Part shown: one piece after another, positions 1 to 6,887 of the stretch
Layout: each line of letters opens with the position of its first letter
Numbering within the stretch: the stretch's first letter is position 1
Source: an uncultured Polaribacter sp.
GTDB taxonomy: Bacteria; Bacteroidota; Bacteroidia; Flavobacteriales; Flavobacteriaceae
Assembly: GCA_913047375.1 (NCBI GenBank)
Contig: CAJWTV010000009.1
Span: forward strand, 1-46,965
Length of the DNA stretch: 46,965 nucleotides
Direction: 5' to 3'
Translations under genes and position numbers: made by a program
Notes under the pieces: model-generated
Database searches by the model: none
The model's input: only the letters and a program-made list of their open reading frames with translations
Told to the model about the DNA's origin: nothing

Positions 1-58
1 TCTAAATTAATCTTCACAATTATTCTATTTAACAACATACTCAATTAACCTAACGCGT

Positions 59-121
59 GTCAGTCTAAGCCTGTCGAAGACTACTTATATTTAATATATA
101 CTTCGACAAGTTCAGTATGAC
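59..121. repeat. Imperfect inverted repeat, REP-like
   Basis: Two 21-base arms (59-79 and 101-121) are imperfect reverse complements. Each has the core CTGTCGAAG or CTTCGACAAG, and the outer ends read GTCA and TGAC. They flank a short AT-rich loop. Elements of this form (GTCA..CTGAGC..GTCGAAG and its complement) are common between genes in Flavobacteriaceae. It lies downstream of pcm, where it could end transcripts or stabilise their 3' ends. I saw no second copy in this window, so the dispersed nature is recalled from the group, not shown here. Confidence 0.6.
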
Positions 122-183
122 ATTGGCCTTTTTTATTTTTTGAAGGATATTTTTAGCGGTAAATAGAAAAAGACACTGCCTGT

Positions 184-825
184 CTAATTCTTCTCTTCCA
201 GCATAGGAACGAAAGCAAAATCTCCTAACTCTTTTTTCTCAAATTCTTTAACAGATTTCCTGATAAATAAAGTCATTATTTGTTTTTCACCACCTACAGG
301 AATTAATAGCATACCTCCTACTTTTAATTGTGATAACAACGGTTTTGGCACAAAAGGTGCTCCAGCCGTAACAATTATCTTATCAAAAGGTGCTTGATCT
401 GGTAACCCCTTATATCCGTCACCAAATATAAAACGCTTAGGATTATAGCCTAATTTGGGTAAAAACAAAGAGGTTTTTTTAAACAATTCACGTTGTCTTT
501 CTATCGTAAAAACTTCAGCTTTTAATTCTAATAAAATAGCCGTTTGATAACCGGAACCTGTACCTATTTCTAATACTTTATCGTTAGGTAAGATAGCTAA
601 AGTTTGTGATTGAAAAGCAACTGTATATGGCTGAGAAATAGTTTGTTCAGCTGCAATTGGAAATGCTTTATCTTTATATGCATGATCTTCAAAACTACTA
701 TCAATAAACAAATGTCGAGGAATTTGCCGAATTGCATTTAATACATTTTCGTTTGTAATCCCTTTGGAATTTAACACTTTAGATAATTGGTTTCTAAGCC
801 CCTGATGTTTTGATGTATCTTTCAA
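184..825 (-). CDS. pcm: Protein-L-isoaspartate O-methyltransferase
   Basis: The 213-residue cytosolic enzyme uses S-adenosylmethionine to methylate isoaspartyl residues in aged proteins, the first step in their repair. The family signature QTISQPY is at residues 61-67, and the SAM-binding loop VLEIGTGSGYQTA is at about 84-96. A later acidic segment (FGDGYKG) and the ITAGAP-like motif (VTAGAPFVP) complete the Rossmann methyltransferase. The length is normal for the family. The start codon is TTG at 825-823. I accept it because the N-terminus MKDTSKHQGLRNQL matches the usual flavobacterial start, and the nearby ATG at 836 is out of frame and stops after four codons. It appears monocistronic and is followed by the inverted repeat at 59-121. 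Confidence 0.93.
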   Translation of the reverse strand: MKDTSKHQGLRNQLSKVLNSKGITNENVLNAIRQIPRHLFIDSSFEDHAYKDKAFPIAAEQTISQPYTVAFQSQTLAILPNDKVLEIGTGSGYQTAILLELKAEVFTIERQRELFKKTSLFLPKLGYNPKRFIFGDGYKGLPDQAPFDKIIVTAGAPFVPKPLLSQLKVGGMLLIPVGGEKQIMTLFIRKSVKEFEKKELGDFAFVPMLEEKN

Positions 826-886
826 TAATGATTCATTTGTAAAACTTAAAAGTACTAATAAATATAAATAAATTCTTATAAAATTG

Positions 887-894
887 TATATTTG
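887..894 (+). promoter_or_regulatory. Possible -7 promoter element (TATATTTG)
   Basis: TATATTTG matches the Bacteroidota -7 consensus TAnnTTTG exactly and points toward the oxidoreductase gene at 1009, which would have a leader of about 110 bases. I see no good -33 TTTG at the usual distance, so the call is tentative. Confidence 0.35.
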
Positions 895-1008
895 TTAAAC
901 TTATTTTTTAAATTTAAAGGCCTTATTATTAGCTTAAAAACTTTTTTTTTAATTAATTTAAAAGTAAAATTATCTCACAAAAGTATTAAATAACTAAAAT
1001 ACACATTT

Positions 1009-1968
1009 ATGCTAAAAGTTGGAGTTCTAGGAGCAGGACATCTAGGGAAAATTCATTTACGTTTATTAAAGCAATCATCAAAATATGATTTAATAGGGTT
1101 TTATGATCCATTTAAAGAAAATGCAGAAAAGATTTCCAAAGAGTTTGGCTACAAGTTATTCGATTCAATAGATGATCTAATAACTTCCTCAGATGTTATC
1201 GATATTGTAACACCTACATTATCACATTATGATTGTGCTATAAAAGCAATTGAAAAAGGACGACATATTTTTATTGAGAAACCGATTACAAAAACTGTTA
1301 TAGAGGCAGAAAATATTACAAAATTAGCAAATAAAAATAATGTTAAAGGTCAGGTTGGGCATGTTGAACGTTTTAATCCAGCATTTACTATTGTTAAAGA
1401 TAAGATTAATACACCAATGTTTATTGAAACTCATAGATTAGCCGAGTTTAATCCTAGAGGTACTGATGTACCAGTTGTTTTAGATTTAATGATTCATGAT
1501 ATTGATATCATACTTTCCGTAGTTGATTCTAAAGTTAAAAATGTTCATGCTAGTGGAATTTCTGTCATTTCTGAAACTCCAGATATTGCAAATGCAAGAA
1601 TAGAGTTTGAAAATGGTTGTGTTGCTAATTTAACTGCAAGTAGAATTTCTATGAAAAATATGCGTAAATCAAGGTTTTTCCAAAAAGATGCATATATATC
1701 AGTAGATTTTTTAACTAAAGAATCTGAAATTGTTAGAATGAAAGATGTTCCAGAAAAACCAGATGAATTTGCAATGATTTTAGAAAATGCTGAAGGAGTA
1801 AAAAAACAAATATACTTTGATAATTTAGCAATAGAGAATAACAATGCGATTCTAGACGAATTAGAATCATTTGCTGATTCAATTAATAACAATTCAACAC
1901 CTATTGTTTCATTAAGCCAGGGGACAGAGGCGTTAAAAGTTGCACAACAGATTATTGATTGCTTTTAA
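1009..1968 (+). CDS. Gfo/Idh/MocA family NAD(P)-dependent oxidoreductase
   Basis: A 319-residue cytosolic dehydrogenase. The N-terminal Rossmann fold has GAGHLG at residues 8-13. The family's EKP motif is at 90-92, with the lysine expected in catalysis. The segment GQVGHVERFNPAF (about 114-126) begins the substrate-binding alpha/beta domain. The GHVERF form of this motif recalls UDP-N-acetylglucosamine 3-dehydrogenase (GnnA-like) members, which act in lipid A precursor modification, but no matching aminotransferase is next to it. The substrate therefore stays open. It is followed after 92 bases by a 3-hydroxyacyl-CoA dehydrogenase gene on the same strand. Family assignment is secure; substrate is inference. 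Confidence 0.88.
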   Translation: MLKVGVLGAGHLGKIHLRLLKQSSKYDLIGFYDPFKENAEKISKEFGYKLFDSIDDLITSSDVIDIVTPTLSHYDCAIKAIEKGRHIFIEKPITKTVIEAENITKLANKNNVKGQVGHVERFNPAFTIVKDKINTPMFIETHRLAEFNPRGTDVPVVLDLMIHDIDIILSVVDSKVKNVHASGISVISETPDIANARIEFENGCVANLTASRISMKNMRKSRFFQKDAYISVDFLTKESEIVRMKDVPEKPDEFAMILENAEGVKKQIYFDNLAIENNNAILDELESFADSINNNSTPIVSLSQGTEALKVAQQIIDCF

Positions 1969-2060
1969 ATTCATTAATAAGTTAAAATCTATTTAAAAAA
2001 TCTCATTTATAAAGAATATTCATATAACCAGGATTATTAAAATTCTAAAAAAGAAAAAAG

Positions 2061-2948
2061 ATGAAAAATATAGCAGTAATAGGTGCCGGAACTATGGGTA
2101 ACGGTATCGCACACACTTTTGCGCAATTTAATTATAATGTTCAATTAATAGATGTTTCTCAAACTGCTTTAGATCGAGCTATTTCGATAATCACTAGAAA
2201 CTTAGACAGAATGATTGCTAAAGAGAAAATTTCTGAAAAAGATAAAAAACAAACATTATCTAACATAACTACATTTACTTCTATTAAAGAAGGTGTAAAA
2301 TATGCAAGTTTAGTCATAGAGGCAGCTAGCGAAAATGCTCTTTTAAAAACTAATATATTTAAGGAGTTAGATGAGGTTTGTCCGGAAGACACAATTTTAG
2401 CAACTAATACATCCTCTATATCTATAACGCAGTTAGCTGCAGTCACTAAAAGACCTGATAAAGTTATTGGAATGCACTTTATGAATCCTGTTCCAATAAT
2501 GAAATTAGTAGAAATTATTAAGGGCTATAATACATCTGATGATGTTATGGATTTCACAATTGAATTAACGAAGGAAATCAATAAAATTCCAGTAAAAGTA
2601 AATGATTACCCAGGTTTTGTTGCTAATAGAATTTTGATGCCTATGATAAACGAATCAATCGAGACATTATACAATGATGTTGCTGGTGTTAGAGAAATAG
2701 ATGATATAATGAAACTTGGAATGGCTCATCCTATGGGACCTCTACAATTAGCAGATTTTATTGGTTTAGATGTATGTCTGTCTATTTTAAACGTTATGTA
2801 TGATGGATTTAAAAACCCTAAATATGCACCTTGTCCTTTATTAGTTAATATGGTTGCAGGTGGAAAATTAGGAATAAAATCTGGAGAAGGTTTTTATGAT
2901 TATACTTCTAGTAAAAAATCTGAAAAAGTAGCAAAAATGTTTTTATAA
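2061..2948 (+). CDS. 3-hydroxybutyryl-CoA (3-hydroxyacyl-CoA) dehydrogenase
   Basis: A 295-residue soluble enzyme that interconverts (S)-3-hydroxyacyl-CoA and 3-ketoacyl-CoA with NAD(P). The nucleotide-binding loop GAGTMGNGIAHTFAQ is at residues 8-22. The catalytic region MHFMNPVPIMKLVEI has the expected histidine. The C-terminal dimerisation domain has NDYPGFVANRILMPMINE and the GMAHPMGPLQLADFIGLD motif. The length of about 290 residues is that of stand-alone Hbd/PaaH enzymes, not of the long FadJ/FadB fusions. It could serve butyrate or phenylacetate type pathways or general beta-oxidation; no other pathway gene adjoins it. The acyl-CoA dehydrogenase and CoA-transferase at the far end of the window may feed the same kind of chemistry, but that link is inference. 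Confidence 0.93.
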   Translation: MKNIAVIGAGTMGNGIAHTFAQFNYNVQLIDVSQTALDRAISIITRNLDRMIAKEKISEKDKKQTLSNITTFTSIKEGVKYASLVIEAASENALLKTNIFKELDEVCPEDTILATNTSSISITQLAAVTKRPDKVIGMHFMNPVPIMKLVEIIKGYNTSDDVMDFTIELTKEINKIPVKVNDYPGFVANRILMPMINESIETLYNDVAGVREIDDIMKLGMAHPMGPLQLADFIGLDVCLSILNVMYDGFKNPKYAPCPLLVNMVAGGKLGIKSGEGFYDYTSSKKSEKVAKMFL

Positions 2949-3077
2949 AATATTTTTTTTTAAACTATTACTCGAACTAGAAATTAATAAATTTTCATAT
3001 TCAAGAACCCAATAGTGGTTGTAATATTTGGTATTAAATTTGGCATACAGGAAGAGAAAAATTAATAAAGTCAGATA

Positions 3078-3503
3078 TTATTTACTTCTTTCCCAATAAG
3101 TAGTTTTCCCAAAAAGGGAGATACCAATATAACCCCTAACCTTGAGTTTATTGGAATTTATCAATTTTATGAAACAGTCATAAATTTTTCCATTTCTTGG
3201 ATCTAAAATATTTCCTCCGGACCATTCAGTACCATTTTGTTTCAAACCAGTTAAAATATTCAATCCTAATATTTTTTTATTTCTAAGTTCATTACGACAT
3301 AAAGTACAGATAGAATTTTGTTTTTTTGGATCTATGATTTCTACTATTTTTGCATAAGCTTTTTCATTCTCTTTATAGACTTCAATGACAGAGTCAACTT
3401 CACCCGTTTTATCATTTTTGGAAATCCATTTACCAAATATTGATTGAGAATTTAATGTTAAGCAATATATAGCAAGCAGAAAAGTGAGAATTATTTTTTT
3501 CAT
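3078..3503 (-). CDS. DUF2147 family secreted protein
   Basis: A 141-residue protein with a clear Sec signal peptide (about residues 1-19, hydrophobic core ILTFLLAIYCLTLNS, cut near QS). The mature part begins IFGKWISKNDKTGEV and ends with a GYIGISLFGKTTYWERS-like segment, both typical of DUF2147. Two cysteines in SICTLCRNE could form a disulfide or bind metal. The family has a lipocalin-like small beta fold and no settled function. It lies 29 bases after kdsC on the same strand and could be read from the same transcript. The family call is good; any role in the envelope is inference. Confidence 0.82.
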   Translation of the reverse strand: MKKIILTFLLAIYCLTLNSQSIFGKWISKNDKTGEVDSVIEVYKENEKAYAKIVEIIDPKKQNSICTLCRNELRNKKILGLNILTGLKQNGTEWSGGNILDPRNGKIYDCFIKLINSNKLKVRGYIGISLFGKTTYWERSK

Positions 3504-3532
3504 ATTAGTAAAGAAATAGTTGAAAGATTAAT

Positions 3533-4057
3533 TTAAAGTGAAGAATCAAAATTATCTGACCATTTTCCTTGAACTCTCATTACTTGCTCAATAACGTCTC
3601 GAACACAACCTTCACCTCCTTTTTTATTAGAAATATATTTTGCTATCCCCTGAATTTCCTCAACAGCATCATTCGGGCAAGCTGCTATGCCTACTACTTT
3701 CATTACGGGGTAATCAGGAACATCGTCTCCCATATATAAAACAGTTTCTGGTTGTAAGTTGTATTTTTTCAACAATTCTTGGTATTGTTTTATTTTATTG
3801 TGCGCGCCTAAGTAAATATCTTCAATTCCTAAAAGAGACAATCTTTTTCTAACACCTTCATTGGTTCCGCCAGATATAATACAGATTCTATATCCTTTAT
3901 TTAATGCATTTTTCATTGCATATCCATCTTTAACATTCATATGTCTTACCAATTCGCCATCAGGCATAATTGTCAACATTCCGTTTGTAAGAACACCGTC
4001 AACATCAAAAATAAATGTAGTAATTTTTGGTAATAACTGTTTGAAACTAATTTCCAT
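3533..4057 (-). CDS. kdsC: 3-deoxy-D-manno-octulosonate 8-phosphate phosphatase (KdsC-type HAD)
   Basis: A 174-residue HAD-superfamily phosphatase that removes the phosphate from Kdo-8-P to give Kdo for the inner core of LPS. Motif I is FDVDGVLTNG with the nucleophile Asp18 and Asp20. Motif II is the serine in CIISGG. The lysine is in the HNKIKQY region, and motif IV is YMGDDVPDYPVM. The C-terminal KKGGEGCVRDVIEQ matches the KdsC tail that closes the tetramer active site. It overlaps the end of the DUF2520 gene by 11 bases, so the two are probably translated together. The preceding pathway enzyme, a KdsD-type isomerase, is encoded at 27615-28586 in this window. Confidence 0.9.
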   Translation of the reverse strand: MEISFKQLLPKITTFIFDVDGVLTNGMLTIMPDGELVRHMNVKDGYAMKNALNKGYRICIISGGTNEGVRKRLSLLGIEDIYLGAHNKIKQYQELLKKYNLQPETVLYMGDDVPDYPVMKVVGIAACPNDAVEEIQGIAKYISNKKGGEGCVRDVIEQVMRVQGKWSDNFDSSL

Positions 4058-4742
4058 TTTGTATTGATTTTGTTAATATTTTATAAATTTTTTTATTTTC
4101 TTTATCCAATAATTCTAGATGTTTTTTTATTGTTTTTAAATCTTTTCTAACTGCAGGTCCGGTTTGAGCAATTCCTGGAGGTAGCGATTCGATCTTAATA
4201 GCAGTTTCTTTAATTAATGGGTGTAAAATTTCAAAAGGAATATTATTTTTTTTACATATATCATTACCGATTTTGTAAATATGATTTGTGAAATTATTAA
4301 CAAAAACAGCTGCAATATGAAGTGAGATTCGCTGTTTGGAATTTATATTATAAATTTTACTACCTAAAGATTTCGCTAATGTTTCTAATAACATATAATC
4401 ACTAATTCTTTCAGCTTCTAAACAAAAAGGTACTTCAGAAAAATTAACTTTTTTTTCTTTAGAAAAAGTTTGTAACATATAGAAAACACCCTTATTCGTC
4501 TTATTTTTTAAAGATTTTAAAGGAAAGCTTCCAGAGGTATGAACCACAAATGAATTAGTTATTTTAGAAGAAACCTCTTCTATTGCATCGTCAGATACCG
4601 CTACGAAGGTAACATCTGCTTTTGGTACTACTTTTAAATCTCTAGAGTTAATATTTATTACATCTACATTTTCAGTCTTTAAAAAAGCTTTATTTAAATG
4701 TGATGCCACATTTCCTGTACCAAGTATAAGTATAGAAATCAT
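4047..4742 (-). CDS. Rossmann-like and DUF2520 domain protein
   Basis: About 231 residues from the ATG at 4742. An in-frame TTG at 4760 would add six residues (MNIFAN), but the ATG places the typical dinucleotide-binding beta strand ISILILGTGNVASHL at the very start, so I prefer it. The N-terminal half is a Rossmann fold related to pyrroline-5-carboxylate and ketopantoate reductases. The C-terminal half (HIAAVFVNNFTNHIYKIG onward) is the helical DUF2520 domain. It probably binds NAD(P); its substrate is unknown. Its 3' end overlaps kdsC, an association common in Flavobacteriaceae that suggests shared expression, not necessarily a shared pathway. Confidence 0.85.
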   Translation of the reverse strand: MISILILGTGNVASHLNKAFLKTENVDVININSRDLKVVPKADVTFVAVSDDAIEEVSSKITNSFVVHTSGSFPLKSLKNKTNKGVFYMLQTFSKEKKVNFSEVPFCLEAERISDYMLLETLAKSLGSKIYNINSKQRISLHIAAVFVNNFTNHIYKIGNDICKKNNIPFEILHPLIKETAIKIESLPPGIAQTGPAVRKDLKTIKKHLELLDKENKKIYKILTKSIQNGN

Positions 4743-4789
4743 GTTAGCGAAGATATTCAATTTTTATAGAAATTTAGTTTAGGATTTCT

Positions 4790-4797
4790 TAAATTTG
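4790..4797 (+). promoter_or_regulatory. -7 promoter element (TAAATTTG)
   Basis: TAAATTTG matches TAnnTTTG exactly and lies 19 bases before the ATG of the PLP-enzyme gene, giving a short leader of about 12 bases. TTTAG at 4773-4777 may serve as a weak upstream element. Confidence 0.5.
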
Positions 4798-4816
4798 CAT
4801 CACAATATTAGATTTA

Positions 4817-5974
4817 ATGAAAAAGAATAATGAATTTGGAATCAATACTAAATGTGTCCACGTAGGAGAAGTAGAAGATAAACAATATAAGGGTGCAGTT
4901 TCTCCAATATTCATGTCTACTTCATATGCTTTTGATGAAGTAGATGTAAAGCGCTATCCTAGATACTTCAACACCCCTAACCAAGAGATGCTTTGTAAAA
5001 AGATAGCAATCCTAGAGAATACTGAAGCTGGTTTAATTTTTGGTTCAGGTATGGCCGCAATTAGTACTGCTTTATTTACTTTTTTAAAGACTGGAGATCA
5101 TGTAATTATTCAACAAGTAATTTATGGAGGCACTTACAATTTAATAGTTTCTGAATTTGAAAAATATGGAATTGAATATTCATTTACAGATTCTGATAAA
5201 GTTCATGATTTCATTCCACTAATAAAAGATAACACGAAAGTAATATATATAGAGACTCCATCTAATCCTTTATTGGGTATAACTGATATTAGAGCAATTT
5301 CAAATCTAGCAAAAGAGCATGCTATTATTACAATGATTGATAATACTTTTGCCTCACCAATTAATCAAAATCCTGCTGATTTGGGAATAGATATTATATT
5401 ACATTCTGCAACAAAGTATATGGGGGGTCACTCTGATATATCTGCAGGAGCAATTGCTGCTAGTCAAATTTACATAGATTTGATATGGAAAACAGCTATT
5501 AATTTTGGAGGTAATTTAAGTGATCAAACAGTTTGGTTATTAGAGAGAAGCTTAAAAACATTAAATATTCGTGTGAAAGAGCAAACAAAAAACGCACAAG
5601 TAATAGCAGAATATTTAGAAGGAAATAAATTCATTGATAAAGTTTATTATCCGGGATTAAAAAGTCATCCACAGCACGAATTAGCAAAATCTCAAATGCA
5701 TGGTTTTGGTGCGATGTTATCTTTTGAATTAAAAGGTTTTTTAGATGCTATGTCCTTTCAGAATAATTTACAATTAATTAAACCTTCTCTTAGCCTAGCC
5801 GGGTTAGAGAGTACTACTGTAAGTCCTGCGCAAACCACACATGCTTTGTTAAGTATGGAAGAGAGACTAATTAGAGGAATTAAAGACGGATTAATTCGTT
5901 TGTCTGTAGGAATTGAAGAACCTAAAGATTTAATAGCTGATATTGACCAAGCAATAGAAAAAACAAAAAAATGA
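4817..5974 (+). CDS. PLP-dependent Cys/Met metabolism enzyme (cystathionine gamma-synthase/lyase type)
   Basis: A 385-residue cytosolic enzyme of the trans-sulfuration family. The N-terminus has the family's FGINTKCVHVGE and GAVSPIFMSTSYAF segments. GSGMAAIST holds the cofactor phosphate, and IDNTFASP supplies the aspartate to the pyridine. HSATKYMGGHSD contains the PLP-binding lysine. Methionine gamma-lyases have a cysteine where this protein reads YGGTYNLI, so a methionine lyase is less likely than cystathionine gamma-synthase or gamma-lyase. The stop overlaps the bshB1 start by four bases (ATGA), so cysteine-related metabolism and bacillithiol synthesis are translationally coupled here. 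Exact reaction direction cannot be read from sequence. Confidence 0.88.
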   Translation: MKKNNEFGINTKCVHVGEVEDKQYKGAVSPIFMSTSYAFDEVDVKRYPRYFNTPNQEMLCKKIAILENTEAGLIFGSGMAAISTALFTFLKTGDHVIIQQVIYGGTYNLIVSEFEKYGIEYSFTDSDKVHDFIPLIKDNTKVIYIETPSNPLLGITDIRAISNLAKEHAIITMIDNTFASPINQNPADLGIDIILHSATKYMGGHSDISAGAIAASQIYIDLIWKTAINFGGNLSDQTVWLLERSLKTLNIRVKEQTKNAQVIAEYLEGNKFIDKVYYPGLKSHPQHELAKSQMHGFGAMLSFELKGFLDAMSFQNNLQLIKPSLSLAGLESTTVSPAQTTHALLSMEERLIRGIKDGLIRLSVGIEEPKDLIADIDQAIEKTKK

Positions 5975-6687
5975 AATTAGATATTTTAGCTTTTGGAGCG
6001 CATCCAGATGATGTAGAGTTAAGTTGTGGAGCGACTATAGCAAAAGAAATTTTTTTAGGAAAAAATGTTGGAATTATAGATTTAACTCGTGGTGAATTAG
6101 GAACGCGAGGTAATACTGAAATTCGTGATAAAGAGTCAGCTAATGCTGGTGATATTTTAGGTATATCTGTTCGGGAGAATTTGGGTTTTTTAGATGGTTT
6201 TTTTGTGAATGATAAAGACCATCAGTTAGAGGTTGTTAAAATGCTTCGTAAATATAAACCAGATATTGTTTTATGTAATGCTATAGATGATAGACATCTT
6301 GATCATCCTAAGGGGAGTCATTTAGTATCTGATGCTTGCTTTTTAAGTGGGTTAATGAAAATTGAAACAACCTTAGATGGAAAGCTACAAGATCATTGGC
6401 GACCGAAGCATGTATATCATTACATTCAATGGAAAGATTTAACACCAGATTTTGTAGTAGATGTTAGTGACTTTATTGAAATTAAAAGAAATGCTGTTAA
6501 AGCTTATTCCTCTCAATTTTATGATATAAAAAGTACTCAGCCAGAAACTCCAATTTCAAGCAAGAACTTCATAGAAAGTATAGATTATCGAGCGAAAAAC
6601 CTAGGACGACTAATAGGTGTAGAATATGCAGAAGGCTTTACAACAGAACGTTATGTAGCTGTTGAAAATCTAAGTAAATTAATTTAA
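5971..6687 (+). CDS. bshB1: Bacillithiol biosynthesis deacetylase BshB1
   Basis: A 238-residue zinc deacetylase of the LmbE/PIG-L family. It removes the acetyl group from N-acetylglucosaminyl-malate so that cysteine can be attached, the middle step in making bacillithiol, the low-molecular-weight thiol of many Bacteroidota and Firmicutes. The zinc site shows as AHPDDVELSCG (His11, Asp13, Asp14) and HLDHPKGSH. The segment LTRGELGTRG and the late YSSQF and ETPIS parts match BshB1, not general LmbE proteins. It begins inside the last codons of the PLP-enzyme gene. bshA and bshC are not in this window. Confidence 0.92.
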   Translation: MKLDILAFGAHPDDVELSCGATIAKEIFLGKNVGIIDLTRGELGTRGNTEIRDKESANAGDILGISVRENLGFLDGFFVNDKDHQLEVVKMLRKYKPDIVLCNAIDDRHLDHPKGSHLVSDACFLSGLMKIETTLDGKLQDHWRPKHVYHYIQWKDLTPDFVVDVSDFIEIKRNAVKAYSSQFYDIKSTQPETPISSKNFIESIDYRAKNLGRLIGVEYAEGFTTERYVAVENLSKLI

Positions 6688-6718
6688 ATATTTCTTTTCC
6701 TACAATAGAAAAATTAAT

Positions 6719-6726
6719 TATATTTG
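6719..6726 (+). promoter_or_regulatory. -7 promoter element of tRNA-His (TATATTTG)
   Basis: TATATTTG fits TAnnTTTG exactly and ends 15 bases before the tRNA. Transcription would start about 7 bases downstream. TTTC near 6691-6696 may be the -33 element. Confidence 0.6.
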
Positions 6727-6741
6727 CACCCGAAATTACAT

Positions 6742-6816
6742 GGTGGTTGTAGCTCAGTTGGTTAGAGTATCGGTTTGTGGTACCGAGGGTCGCGGGTTCG
6801 AATCCCGTCTTCCACC
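6742..6816 (+). tRNA. tRNA-His (anticodon GTG)
   Basis: The cloverleaf can be folded by eye. The extra G(-1) typical of tRNA-His is at 6742, the acceptor 5' strand at 6743-6749, the D-stem GCTC/GAGT, the anticodon stem TCGGT/ACCGA with loop TTGTGGT, anticodon GTG at 6777-6779, and a T-arm GCGGG-TTCGAAT-CCCGT. The discriminator is C73, paired to G(-1). The 3' CCA is not encoded. In the acceptor stem, two adjacent pairs are T-T (6747/6811 and 6748/6810), which is unusual, although the rest is canonical. Confidence 0.95.
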
Positions 6817-6823
6817 CAAAAAT

Positions 6824-6854
6824 AAAATCCTTCTCATTTGAGAAGGATTTTTTT
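6824..6854 (+). terminator. Rho-independent terminator after tRNA-His
   Basis: A 12-base stem (AAAATCCTTCTC with GAGAAGGATTTT) and a four-base loop ATTT are followed by a T run. It starts 7 bases after the tRNA. With an A run on the other side it could also act on uvrA transcripts arriving on the minus strand. Confidence 0.85.
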
Positions 6855-6887
6855 GTTTATTTAATTATTTTAAAATAATTATAAATA

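Noticed and set aside
1545..1892. 115-codon frame antisense to the Gfo/Idh oxidoreductase gene
   Set aside because: It lies wholly within a well-supported gene and shows no domain.
3600..3640. AAAAAAGGAGGTGAAGG on the minus strand as a ribosome-binding site
   Set aside because: It is inside kdsC and encodes the conserved Lys-Lys-Gly-Gly-Glu motif; no start codon follows at a usable distance with a real ORF.
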